This document shows, piece after piece, positions 11,813 through 22,347 of a stretch of DNA of 64,000 nt. A model generated the notes under the pieces. It saw only the letters and a list, made by a program, of their open reading frames with translations. It was not told the DNA's origin and ran no database searches. Both the position numbers and the translations under genes were made by a program. Position 1 is the first letter of the stretch; the number at the start of each line of letters is the position of its first letter. Origin of the DNA: Turritopsis dohrnii (Eukaryota > Cnidaria > Hydrozoa > Anthoathecata > Oceaniidae). The stretch covers positions 930,001-994,000 of the forward strand of contig BQMF02000021.1 of NCBI GenBank assembly GCA_027922465.2, in the 5' to 3' direction.

Positions 11813-12181
11813 GATCATTTTGCGACGTCGTAGGGACGTCTGAAACGGGACGTCGCAATTGGGATCCTTTTACGACGTTTTCAGGACGTCTTTATACGGA
11901 TTGAATAACGACCTTCGAAACAATTATAAACTTAAGATCATTTTGGGACGTCGTAGGGACGTCTGAAACGGGACGTTGCAATTGGGATCCTTTTACGACG
12001 TTTTTAGGACGTCTTTATACGGATTGAATAACGACCTTCGAAACAATTATAAACTTAAGATCATTTTGGGACGTCGTAGGGACGTCTGAAACGGGACGTC
12101 GCAATTGAGATCCTTTTACGACGTTTTTGGGACGTCTTTATACGGATTGAATAACGGTTTCCGAAACAATTATAAACTTTC
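11813..12181 (+). repeat. Three 123-bp tandem units
   Basis: Units start at 11813, 11936 and 12059, each opening GATCATTTTGSGACGTCGTA and ending AACAATTATAAACTT. They differ by few substitutions and lie within the ACGTC-rich transposon. Confidence 0.85.
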
Positions 12182-12247
12182 AAAAGCAATCAGTCTGTAA
12201 AGAATGATTTATTGTAAATGTTTTGACAACAAACGTCTTGACAACAA

Positions 12248-12316
12248 GCAGCGGTGGCATAACGGTTACGAGTTCGGCTGGCACACCAGAGGTTCCCGGT
12301 TCGGGTCCGCCTGTGG
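12248..12316 (+). other. tRNA-like module (Pol III A and B boxes)
   Basis: TGGCATAACGG resembles a Pol III A box and GGTTCGGGTCC a B box, spaced as in a tRNA gene; a T-run follows near 12332. The acceptor and T stems pair poorly, so a functional tRNA is unlikely. It is probably a captured tRNA or SINE head inside the ACGTC-rich transposon. Confidence 0.5.
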
Positions 12317-12649
12317 CCTATTACAGTTTTTGAAAGAGTAAATTTCATAATCCTGCGACGTCGTTACGATGTCGTTGGGATGTCATCGAGACGTCTCAGT
12401 GAAGATGTAATTGGGACGTCTTTTGAGATTCCCACTTCGCGACCATTTTGCGACGTCTTAGGGACGTCTTGAAAAGACGTCTTTACGACATCTTTACGAC
12501 GTCTTTGTGCCCGCTGGGACGAGATATTAGAATTTTTAAGGAAAAGTGATGATTATACAATAAGCTTGTCCACACTAAATAGAAGATTAAAGAAAATGGG
12601 CATGGTGAGAAGACCAATTGAAAATGTACGGTGCAATATGAGAAAGCTT

Positions 12650-12926
12650 CAAGGACGTAGAATTAGGGGGTGGGCTTGGGGGCTTGAGCCCCCCCAACTT
12701 TTTTGTCAATTATGAGTAATTTGTTTTTGCCTTTCCTAATAATTGAAAATCATGTTGAAATTATAGATTTTGAGTGCTTTTATAGGCAATCGAGAGGTAG
12801 TATTTTTCAAAACTTTTCTTGGCGCATCGGCCCCAACCATGGTGGGGCCTCTTTCGATAATAGAGATTTATTGAGCCCCCCCCCCCCCCCCCCCCCCCCA
12901 ACTCAAAATGTCTTGCTACGTCCCTG
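12650..12926. mobile_element. hAT-like MITE with 5-bp target duplication
   Basis: The left end CAAGGACGTAG and right end CTACGTCCCTG are inverted. AGCTT is repeated on both sides (12645-12649, 12927-12931); deleting the element and one AGCTT rejoins the surrounding transposase in frame (MRKL then SEVVQLEL). The interior has G-runs near the left end and a long C-run (12876-12899). Terminal CA..TG sequence and a 5-bp duplication fit the hAT5 type. Confidence 0.7.
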
Positions 12927-14103
12927 AGCTTTCAGAAGTTGTGCAACTTGAACTTAATGGTAGTGGAAGTACGGTTGGATACCGGAGAACACATCGATTA
13001 TTATTGAAAAAAGGTATAATTTGCCGTAGAGAAGACGTAAGGAAGCTTATTAAAGAAATAGACCCCGAACGTGTTGACTCAAGAAGGAAAAGAAGATTGG
13101 TGAGATGAAGATAAGTTAGAGAAGGGCCCAACTATGTATGACACATCGACGGGCATGACAAACTGAAACCTTTTGGTTTCAGTATTCATGGCTGTATAGA
13201 TGGGTTTTCTAGGAAAATTATGTGGCTACAAGTATGTACATCGAACAAGGACCCGGAGGTTGTAGCAAAATTTTACTTAGACACTGTAAAAAAAGTATGG
13301 CTTGCCTCTTCAAATCAAAGCTGATGATGGCACTGGAGATTGTCTAGTTCAACCGATTCATATTTATTTGCGAACACTAGATGGCTCCTATCCAAATTTA
13401 GATTCATCTAGTATTATATCATCCCTAATGAATCAACGTATTGAAGCGTTTTGGTCAATTCTGCAACGCGATCGGATTGCTTGGTGGCGACAACTATTTC
13501 AAGATTTGGTCGACTTAGAATTATTTTCCTTTGATGACCCAGTAATGGTGGATTGAATCCGTTTCTGTTACATGAATCTTTTGAGAACTGAGCTTCAAAG
13601 TATCGCCGAAGATTGGAATTCGCATATTATTTCCCCTAGTCGCTATAATGGTCCTCGAGGGCGACCAAACACACTGTATTTTCTGCCACATTTGTACGAT
13701 AAAGATGATTTTAAGACAGTAATTACTGAAGAAGAAATACATGACTTTTACCCAGCTGTAACTACCCAATTGACGGATGTTTCGGAAGAATTCAATGAGT
13801 TTGCTAAAAGTGTTATTGAATCAGATGACACTTTGGTTTATCCTTCAAACAATGTACAGGAGGCAACAGAATTGCATTTTTGCTTAAGACAAAGAGTTAA
13901 AGATTTTTCATAACCTTTATGTAAGAGGCAAAAAATTGGAAAAACTTGCTTTGTGGTAAAAAGAAATTCATGACAATTTTTTTCAATTTTCTCATCAAAA
14001 TCATCTGAGGCTTCAAATAAGTCAAATACGGTACGCTATGGAGATGTGCCCCAAATCCGTTTTGTTTTTTTTGTCTTTTTGACCTTAACTTTTATTGGGT
14101 TTT

Positions 14104-14670
14104 GAGCAACTTCGAACCCAGGTTTCTTGCCTTTTCGATATACGGATAGCGGCGAAGAAGACCCTGGTCCCGGCTGCTCAATTGATTTTAATTTATGCAA
14201 TATTTGCCTCAGTAAGCCCCACATTTTCAAGTAAACAAGTTCTGCATAAATTATGTGGAAAATACTAATAAGACGGCGAACCTTAGTATTTCAAACAGAA
14301 AGATCAGAAGAGAAGGGTTCACGATTAATAAACATGGAAAACGTTGTGAAGCTTTTTGAAAGGCTGCAACTTGCAACTTGATTTTTTTCAGAACTGTAGT
14401 AATTATGGGGGAGAAAATGATATAACATTTTCCCCCGTTGATTCTGGAGGGAGAGCTTCAGTTGTTTTCTGTCATCCAGAGGGGGCTCTTAATGAAAAAA
14501 CTTTAAAGCTATTTCGGAGCCAAGTATATCACGATAATGTTGTGGCTGTGGTTATTGATGAAGCACATTGCATCGAGTTCGTGGTAAGAAATATATTGTT
14601 ATTTGAAAATTTCTACTGCATTGGCTTTTTATCATAAAAAAAAATGGTCTTTGCTTTGTGGATATCTACG
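14104..14670 (+). pseudogene. RecQ-like helicase repeat, copy A (internal deletion)
   Basis: Copy A begins with the foldback/MAAKK-type module also found at 16205 and 33682, here with its ATG changed to ATA. It continues through an exon start MENVVKLFERLQL (ATG near 14335), then has lost roughly 270 bp that copy B retains between the two short sequences CTGCAACTT and TTTTTTCAG. The following exon reads as RecQ motif region: VVFCHPEGALNEKTLKLF and the Walker B/DEAH box VVAVVIDEAHCIE, followed by a donor at about 14584. RecQ enzymes unwind DNA 3' to 5'. The ATP-binding exon is missing, so the copy is dead. Homology to the copy resumed at 30751 continues into the intron to about 14670. Confidence 0.6.
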
Positions 14671-15540
14671 GTGGCCTCTATGTGCCAACATAAAGTAACA
14701 CGTTTACGTGGACAGGGTTTCGCAGGGCTTTAGCTGATGTTTTTATGTTAGTTTGTTGTGATTTGGTGTGTTATGGGTTTTTAGTGCATGTGGTTTTCAG
14801 TGTTTTCAGTGTCTTAATCATAAAGGTTTGTTGGGCTCCAGAAGAATGTACAGTTATGATTTACATTATTATGATTGACAGTCTTTCTCCCTATTGCAAT
14901 CTGACTCCCATATATATGTGTGGAAATGCACACATGATTTTCATGTCAACCCTCTTTGAATCCTTTCATCTCTCTTTTCCTTTTGGATGTACAGAAATAT
15001 TTATATGTTGAATCATCAAGAAACTTGTGGTTGTTTCTTGAAATTCGCTGAATTTGCTTAAAATTTGCTTATTTTATATATATATATATAACATTTTAAA
15101 TGGATTCTACGTATACTTCACATCTTCCTTATGAAAAAATGATTCTGACTTCTTTTTGAAATTCTTTTTGAAAAAATAAATCAACATTTTGACACATGTT
15201 GAGTGCAATATGCTCAATAAGGTATTATGATTTTCAAGTATATACAAAGTTAAGAAAAATAAATGATAAGAAAGGTTGATGGATTGTTTGTATATACATT
15301 ATTTTAGGCGAAATATAGAGGTACAATTAAAATGGCTTTAAGCAAGCATAATTGAAGAGAAAAAATAGATTTATTAGATATATATAGGATGCATTCCTGT
15401 TTTCCATTCTATTTCTTGAAAATTTATAGTTGAGCAAGTTTGATCTTATTTCTATGATCTATTTCTATTTTATGAAAAGTACCTGGCACTACACTTAAGA
15501 TGTTATTTACATTTCTTTTTGCTGTGATGAAATATGTATA
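14671..15540. other. No gene recognised
   Basis: AT-rich, with a (TA)n microsatellite at about 15072-15092. Short ORFs have no recognisable similarity. Confidence 0.35.
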
Positions 15541-15850
15541 TCTATATATCAATAGCCGATTCTCTGTCTGTCTGTTTGTTTGTTTCTTTGTTTGTTTGTA
15601 AGTCACGCAAAATGGTAGATTGACTTGTGAGCGAAATTATTTCTTTTTTTGTGTGCGACGTGAGTTCGAAACAAATACATTGCAACCCCAATCGAACGTG
15701 ACGTTTTTTGGCTGATGAACTAATAGGAATAACGTTTTGTTTTTATCATTATTGTTAGTTTTATATTCCAAGGACCACCGTTGACTTGGCTTTGAAAACA
15801 GTACATCAACTAAATACAAAGAAACTAACTGATTAAACATTTTGGACAGG
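15541..15850 (+). mobile_element. Helitron 5'-end fragment, plus orientation
   Basis: Begins TCTATATATCAATAGCCGATT directly after an A, matching the reverse complement of the right ends of the units at 27836-29761 for about 300 bp (TCTGTCTGTCTG, CACGCAAAATGG, CAATCGAACGTGACG). No 3' hairpin or CTAG end is found, so it is truncated. An (AAT)n microsatellite follows at 15891-15911. Confidence 0.7.
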
Positions 15851-15911
15851 AGCTTACGCATTGTCATACAACTTCTCTGGTGGGTTTCGCAATAATAATA
15901 ATAATAATAAT

Positions 15912-16204
15912 AGACGGATTTACATGCAGCAATATTGTCTGCGTGAACTAAATTTTTCGCTGGTGGATCATTGTTTCGGAAAAAGTGACTAAAACGTTTA
16001 ACCGTCTGTAGAAGTAGGATTGACCTCCACTTTTTCGGTGGTCAAAACTTTTCCTCTAAACTTCCAATCAAGATACAGACACGACGTTGATTCGGTGTAA
16101 ATCAATGAGGTGATTTTTTCGCAACTGAAAAATTCACTTTGCGCAAAAAATTCAGAGTGTTTAGATCCGCCTTCAGACATAGCTGAGACAAGATGGCTGG
16201 CCTT
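15912..16204. other. Unassigned sequence
   Basis: No gene or known repeat seen between the (AAT)n tract and the RecQ copy B module. Confidence 0.3.
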
Positions 16205-16387
16205 ACCAACCTCGAACCCAGGGTTTCTTGCCTTTTCGATAATACGGATGGCGGCAAAGAAGTCCCTGGTCCCGGCTGCTCAAAATCAACAGTATAAGTG
16301 TTGATTTTAATTTATGCAATATTTGCCTCAGTAAGCCCCACATTTTCATAGTTGCTTTTACAAGTAAGCAAGTTCTGCATAACTTAT

Positions 16388-18155
16388 CGTTAGGTGAGAA
16401 TTATTTTGTTCTATCTCCATTTTTGGAAAAAATGAGCTCCGATTGTTTTCAAGCTTTTCAGGATCATTTCGTTCTTTCTCCGTGAGCTTTTTTCCAAAAA
16501 CAAGCGCAAAATCTCCTTCAAACGACAGTCTGATATTGTTTTATCTCCTTATTCGTTATAACGCCTTAAAATTATTATGTTCTATCTCCAAAAGCCAAGC
16601 AAATACGACTTATTCTGTGTACAGGTTGATACGAGGTTATTGATTTGCCCTGAAACCGCTGTTAGATAATCTTGTAAATAGTGGAGATTGTTTGTTTTTA
16701 TTGTATTTTCAAAATGGCGAGCGTGGAAGCCATTTATCAATCATAAGATGCTGATAAAGCCTTAAAAGTGCATTCATTTTCTGTGGTTTGAATATAAGCA
16801 CAAAAATTAATGTCATGCAAATATAAAAAGCCACATGAGAACATACAAAGGACATTAATCAATTGACAAAATAGCCAACCTTCACCCTAGAAAATTTAAC
16901 GCAATCTTTAAATACGCAGTTTTAAAATACAAATTGCATAGATTGGTACCAAACTTATCTTTTTTCACTTTAATGCAATCTTACAAACAGCAACATTAAT
17001 AGGAGGCATATAGGCAAACATACTTTCAAGATCATCCCGTTTGGCCTTTGAAATCAATCTGCTAGCTTTCAAAATTTTTGCAAACGGGAATTATGGAGAT
17101 TTTTGGGTACACTTTCTGGTTTGTTCACTCTTGGTCAGTTTAGCCTGTTTAAAAGGGTCGGTAAATTTTTCTTTATAGAAGACATGGTTTGGAGTGTTTT
17201 TGCGATGAACAACTGTTTTGATTGAAAAATACGGAACAGATTTATAATTAAGCAATGCAGCAACTTGAATGAAGCTCTTAATGCTTAATGCTTCTTAATG
17301 ATTGCACTTGTATTACCATCTCTGTCGAAAAATAAACTCTTGAAGGACAGAGCAGACTTATAGCTGTTTCGATTTTGTGTGACGCACGAGTCAAACCAAA
17401 ATATAACTTTTTTAATGGCAGGATTATCCTTAAGAATTCTTTCCAATATTGACATTGTAGTACTGGCAATGTCATTTCCTCCCTCTTCCAGTAAAGCACC
17501 AAAGCACACAATACCCTTTCTTATGTGAACAATATATATATGTATGGTGTTAGCTTTCTTTTTTTATTAAAAGTTTCCTACTTTAGAGTTTGGCAAGCTT
17601 ATAACATTTTACAAACAACACCAACCTTTTCATCTTTAATTTTACGAGCGTTTTTTCGTTCAGCCCTGCTGTCATTTTTAGATGTAACGTGTCTCTTGTA
17701 TTTTACTGTCAGCTCATGCCAAAGACTTTTAAGGAAAAATTATAGTCTTTTTAAATTCCAAATTAAGATTTTGGAGTGCCCAAGCAACTCCAAGTGATAC
17801 ACACAGACGTAACATAAAGGAAAATTGATGTTTCTCGTACTGTATAAAATATTTTTTGTCAGTTAAAGGTGAATTTGCAAGAGCATGGAGTTAAAACAAA
17901 ATAATTTTAATAAATATCACTTGTTTCGCTACTATTATGTTCTATCTCCAATGCAAACTTTCCCTGGAGGAGAGTGGGTACTAGCAAATTTGAAATAATT
18001 TTTGGTCAGGGACTCCAAATATGATGTATTCAAAATATACCAAGTAACTTTCCATAGAAAGGTTTCTTAAAGATTTTGTGTGGTTAAGAAATTTAAAACT
18101 TAATTTTCTCAGTTTAAAGAAATTGGAGATAGTACAAAATAATTCTCACCTAACG
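16388..18155 (-). mobile_element. 1.77-kb DNA transposon with TTAT target duplication
   Basis: 31-bp inverted ends (CGTTAGGTGAGAATTATTTTG.. and its complement ending at 18155) differ at few positions. TTAT flanks both sides (16384-16387, 18156-18159), and the uninterrupted sequence (CATAAATTATGTG) is present in copy A at about 14246. The internal motif TTATGTTCTATCTCCA recurs near 16575 and 17935. It carries a decayed minus-strand gene. A fragment of the same family lies near 59779. Confidence 0.78.
16985..17511 (-). pseudogene. Decayed transposase-like gene of the TTAT transposon
   Basis: Read on the minus strand: FGALLEEGGNDIAS, then KKVIFWFDSCVTQNRNSYKSA, and after a shift near 17290 a second stretch with VPYFSIKTVVHRKN and, past a stop at about 17100, KRDDLESMFAYMPPINV. 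The D-S/N-C-x-x-Q-N-R-N block followed by a terminal helix and P-P motif is typical of a large multi-copy RNase H-fold transposase-like family in invertebrates that I recognise by pattern but cannot name. No intact protein remains. Confidence 0.45.
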
Positions 18156-18555
18156 TTATGTGAAAAATACTAGGAAGACGGCGAAGTAATTTCAAACAGT
18201 AAGATCAGAAGAGTGGGTTCGCGATCATGGAAAATGTTGTGAAGCTTTTTGAAAGGCTGCAACTTACTTTTTTATCGTGCAACCTTGATAATATATGCTT
18301 GAAACCTAAACAAATTGTTTGTTTTGAACATTGTTATTTGAAAGAGATGTTTGTTGTTTTACCAACTGGCTATTGGGAAATCTTGATTTATCAGTTGCTT
18401 CTTAGCTTTTTACGAAGTTGAAAAATTTCAAACATAGTTATCGTTATGAATTTCTTGGTATTCCTATTGGTATTGGTATTCCTAAGAGTAATGCAGGAAG
18501 AGAATTTGTTACAGATATATTTTTTCAGAACTTAACTGTTAGTATTATATAATTA

Positions 18556-18918
18556 CTAGTATCCCGTGTAAAAACATTTTACGGGTTTTTCTGAAAGTGA
18601 CGCAGAAACCCTATTAATACTATAAGAAAAACAAAACAAACAAGCAAAGAAGTTCTAAAGCGTACTTACCCTAAAAACGTTAATAAATCTTCGTGCAAAA
18701 CTTCCGTTGTCTATTGTTTCTTGATCTCGCGAATATAATCAAAACATTTGAAACGATTAAATGCAATGCAATGTTTTCTCCTTATACTAATCGTAGAAAA
18801 ACATTAACTGCCGTGGTCTGACACACCATTATGAAGAAGTGACCGCAAAAACGACCCGAAATTTTAGAGAGTGAAAGCGTGAAAAAAGTGTGACACACAC
18901 TCGCTATTATATATAAGA
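18556..18918 (-). mobile_element. Non-autonomous Helitron, family I, unit 1
   Basis: 363 bp with the 3' hairpin (CCCGTGTAAAAA..TTTTACGGG) and a 5' end beginning TCTTATATATAATAGCGAG on the minus strand. The 5' ~150 bp match the 5' end of the autonomous element (CTTTTTTCACGCTTTCACTC, GGTCGTTTTTGCGGTCAC), so it is a deletion derivative of it. Confidence 0.8.
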
Positions 18919-19462
18919 CTAGTATCCCGGGTAAAGCTTTTTTACCGAACTTAACTTCGAAAACATTAGGTCAAATCCACCATTCCCGTGTATGTACCCC
19001 GTGACGAAATAATGAATCATGGAATCGCAACTCAAAAATGTATCCATGTTGTAGAGCTCGAAAAACTGATCAAAAAAGTGTATGGGATCGTTTCGCTACG
19101 ACCAACCGTTGCAGAGATATCCTGAATCAAAGATTTTGATGACGTCATATCCGCAGTACCAAATAAAATTTTGGCCCAAATGTCGCGGACCCTAAAAAAC
19201 GTCAGTTATCCCTATTGGTTCTCGAGCTATTTCCCCAAAAACGTCGCGTTCGATTGGGGCTGCAATGCAATGATTCCCCGTGATCATAAAAAAAACTGAC
19301 GTCAAATGATGCCACGTGCTTTTGGAATGATCGTGAAAAAAGTGTCTCTCGCATCTACGTGGTTTTACGCGCACATAAGAGGACGATGACCGTAAAAATT
19401 AAACAAATATATCACTCTCTAAAATAAAAGTGGGATGCACAAAGCGAATTAGTATAATAAGA
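18919..19462 (-). mobile_element. Non-autonomous Helitron, family I, unit 2
   Basis: 544 bp between CTAG at 18919 and ..GA at 19462. Its interior shares the segment TGTTGTAGAGCTCGAAAAACTG and ATGTATGGGATCGTT with the family II units to the right, so the two families exchange internal sequence. Confidence 0.78.
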
Positions 19463-20727
19463 CTAGTATCCCGTGTAAAAATTTTTTACGGGTTTTAATT
19501 CTGAAAGTGACATCTCAAACCTGGTGTCCAAAAATTAAATCACAGCATGATGAACAGAAAGGGTTTCAGTGCTGTAAGTACTTTAAACTTTAGAAATAGG
19601 AGCGCAGAACAGTCGTTTTACTTGGAAGATCTTAAACCCATCAAAAATAGAAATACGCACTGCGTGTGCATCGGCTTTTTTCACTTTGTAAAATAAATTG
19701 TATCGATTTAAGATGCAATGCAATGGTTGCCCGTGATGAAAAATCTAACGTCAATACGAAAAAAAAACACTTCTTACCCTTTTAATTAAAAAGCTCTAGG
19801 TATTCCAGCTAAAGCATTTTTAGTTCACTATCAATACTGGAGTTATGAACAGAAAAACTTTTTAATCGGAAGATCTGACACACATCAAAATATTCATAAT
19901 ACATCTTTCATGATAGTAGTAAAAATAAATTGTGCGTACAGGAAAACAACAAAAATGCTGGATAAATAAACTGTGTTCTAACTAAATAGATCTATAATAT
20001 TTTAACTTTGGTTTAACTTCAAACAAAGAGAATATACCTATCCATACTAATTCACATCATCGTGTTAGTAATCAACAACATCTTCTGCAGCCATTTTCAA
20101 ACACTTATAAACTCTTTACTTTCCATATTTCATATCTGAAAACAAAATAATAATACTTTAAACTACTACTAATTTAAACTACTACTTTCCAGCACACTTT
20201 CCTACTGTAAGCATATACTTAAAACACTTTCTTCTGCTATTTCTTTTCCACTGAAATTACGCTGCCATATTTATACACTGAAAAACATAAAACTACTTTC
20301 TTCGTTTGGAAAAACTGCTTTTATGCTTATGTGAGGTAACTTTCTCTATTTTGCAGAAGATTTTCTACTATAAACATACACTAAATACCTCTGTAAACTT
20401 TCTTTTCTTTCCAGTAAGTGTAGTAAACCTTTCACCTTTCACCTTCGTCTGCTTCGTGCTAAACTGTCTGTAGACTAAGGGATTTACTAACGGATTCCGT
20501 CGGCAACCAATCAAAACGGCGAAAAAAGAATTTCTTGCGTTTTGATTGGCTTAAAAATAACTGACATTAGATGCCCCGTGCTATTATACTAATCGTGAAT
20601 GTGTCTTGCGTGGTCGAACTGCCGCTATATGACCACGATTAAGAAGATTTTGGCCGTAAATTTAAAAAAAAACAATCACTCTCTAAGTTAAATGTGTTGC
20701 ACACGATTGCGGATTATTATAAGTAGA
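19463..20727 (-). mobile_element. Non-autonomous Helitron, family I, unit 3
   Basis: 1265 bp from CTAG (19463) to ..AAGTAGA (20727). On the minus strand it carries ATGGCTGCAGAAGATGTTG near 20093, which shares its first ten bases with the start of the microexon gene next door, then soon hits a stop. It may hold a remnant of the same cargo. The right end interrupts that gene. Confidence 0.75.
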
Positions 20728-20761
20728 TGGATGATGTTAGATTCTACAAATAAAATCTTAC

Positions 20762-21795
20762 TGTTTTGATCATCGCCATCGACATCGAGATCTGAAAAAA
20801 TATCATATGTATATGTACACGTGACTGATTAAAGAAGACAATTAAATCAACTAAGATGTGTGTTGAAAAATAAAATCTATTCAAAAACTTACTATTTGCA
20901 CTGACTGAAGGCATAGACTCTAGTCTCGCCTTTCCAACATCTAAAAACATATGGAACATAACACTTGAAGGAGTGTGAAGAAAGCATAATTATACATTCA
21001 TTCAAAATAAGCATATTTGCACTCTTACTGCCTGAAGTTGGCGTATCCACATCCATTAGATCTAAAAAAATACATTACTCATCACTGTTTAAATAATGTA
21101 CTTTTTTTATCGTGTGTCTTGAAAAATATTGCTTATAAATTAACATTGATTGAATATAATGAAAACTTACTGCTGACTACTTTATTATTCTTTGGAACAT
21201 CTAAAACGTATATATGCATAGGTATTTACATCCATAACATGAAAGAAGGAGTCATTTGAATAAAAGAATACAGATGTATACTTGTATATAGAGAATAGAA
21301 TGGAGGGTCACACAGAAATACTTATATCTAGCTATATGCTATTATTTAGAACGCTTACCAGCAGGTTTTCTTGGTATGGGCTCTGCCCGTTTTACCATCC
21401 TTTTCGTTACTAAAAAATAAAATGTTTATGAATCAAACTAATGAAGAAACATTCAAATGACTTCCTTCAGGGTGTGCAAATGGGGACATAGAAAGGTAGT
21501 TATGCTTAAGTTGCATACCTGGTTTTTTCTTTTCAAATTCATTTAATTCTAAAAATAAAACAGTCAAAACCATAGAATGTATATTCTTTAATGAAAAAGT
21601 GGTGAAAGTAAATAAGGTAAACCTTACTTGCAACACATTCTTTTTCAAATACTAAAATATAGGAGGAAGATATATTTATTAGAATGCAAATAATGAAATG
21701 AAATGAATGAATGAAAATCCCACTTAAAAAATGTACAACTTACTGAGATCTTTGTTGGCTGCAGCCATTTTTTTTTTTTTTTTTATTTTTTACAG
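20762..21795 (-). CDS. Helitron-borne gene of symmetric microexons (unknown function)
   Basis: Coding exons on the minus strand: 21744-21768 (ATG), 21628-21651, 21519-21548, 21359-21409, 21171-21200, 21029-21061, 20893-20940 and 20762-20791. Lengths are 25 (from the ATG), then 24, 30, 51, 30, 33, 48 and 30 nt. Every exon has a YAG acceptor (mostly TTTTAG) and a GTAAG or GTATG donor, every junction is phase 1, and the spliced frame is open throughout (90 codons). Introns are 79-158 nt. A 5'UTR intron (21796-21840) precedes the start exon. The product is Lys/Glu-rich at first (FEKECVAK, NEFEKKKP, VKRAEPIPRKP), then acidic; exons 5-8 are similar units beginning D/N-V or N-L. No signal peptide or known domain. 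After exon 8 the frame reads on through GTAAGATT for 32 codons into unit 3, so the true 3' end is lost. Confidence 0.6.
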
Positions 21796-21840
21796 CTAAA
21801 AAGAAATTAAAATTTCATAGTTATAATTTACAACTCTTAC

Positions 21841-22347
21841 AAAAATAATGCTAAAGATTTTACATTATTAAACTGCAAATAAATCTCTTTGAAAGAGATG
21901 CCCTGACTTTTGGTTCATGAATTGCCTATGGAGATGTGTTGCTATTGACTAAAAGCTCGTGATTTTCCATGCGCAATTCATGGTAACAGAGTACACGACG
22001 GGAACGTAAGTCAATGGGACTTGTACTCCACCTAAAGAAGAAATGAACATATCATGTGATAAAAGTTGATTACATTTCTTCAGTATTAAATATAGCAGTT
22101 AATAGCTGGCACCTTAAAGAACAGTCATCGTATATCAGAAAAACGGAGACAGTAGTTCTACTATAAACAGCATTAACGAACCACCTAGTGGATAGAATAG
22201 ATATCACACTGGTAAAGATACCCAAAGGAAAACTATACACAGTGTAATAATCATCCATCACATCCGTCACAATAATACACATGTTACTGAACTTAAAAAA
22301 GGGCACAGATTATGGCAAACTGCACAACAAACAAAACAATAAATAAT
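21841..22347. other. Spacer between Helitron genes
   Basis: Probably the promoter and 5' leader of the microexon gene and the 3'UTR of the Rep-helicase gene. No further coding exon could be supported. Confidence 0.35.

Larger units (their letters stand above)
11748..12518. mobile_element. ACGTC-rich non-autonomous transposon with 2-bp target duplication
   Basis: Ends are inverted repeats CCCAGCGGGCACA(A)AGACGTC. The flanking dinucleotide AC (11746-11747, 12519-12520) is duplicated, and excision restores the interrupted transposase frame, which fixes the boundaries. The body is filled with GACGTC/ACGTC motifs and contains three 123-bp tandem units and a tRNA-like module. A degraded relative lies at 47036-47212. 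The superfamily is not assigned; similar ends occur in several marine invertebrate genomes as far as I recall. Confidence 0.75.
11694..13916 (+). pseudogene. Dead IS3EU-like (integrase-fold) transposase, split by two insertions
   Basis: Pieces 11694-11747, 12521-12649, 12932-13298 and 13302-13916 encode an HTH region (FENGYTYY then EILEFLRK), GYRRTHRLLLKKGI, the catalytic start HIDGHDKLKPFGF with IHGCIDGFSRKIMWLQ, a degraded DDGTGDC block, and MNQRIEAFWSILQRDR..WWRQLFQDL with a C-terminal tail. These motifs match a eukaryotic IS3-like integrase family as I know it. Removing the insertions at 11748-12518 and 12650-12926 with one copy of each target duplication restores the frame exactly. Independent damage: in-frame stops at about 13106, 13112 and 13130 (the last replacing a Trp before HIDGH), a frameshift near 13300, and a stop at 13554. 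The transposon ends were not identified. Confidence 0.72.

Noticed and set aside
12248..12316. Functional tRNA gene
   Set aside because: Stems pair poorly although the A and B boxes are present.
20744..20761. An 18-nt intron after microexon 8 leading to a ninth exon
   Set aside because: Too short for splicing. The stretch is in frame and open, so read-through or loss of the real acceptor is more likely.
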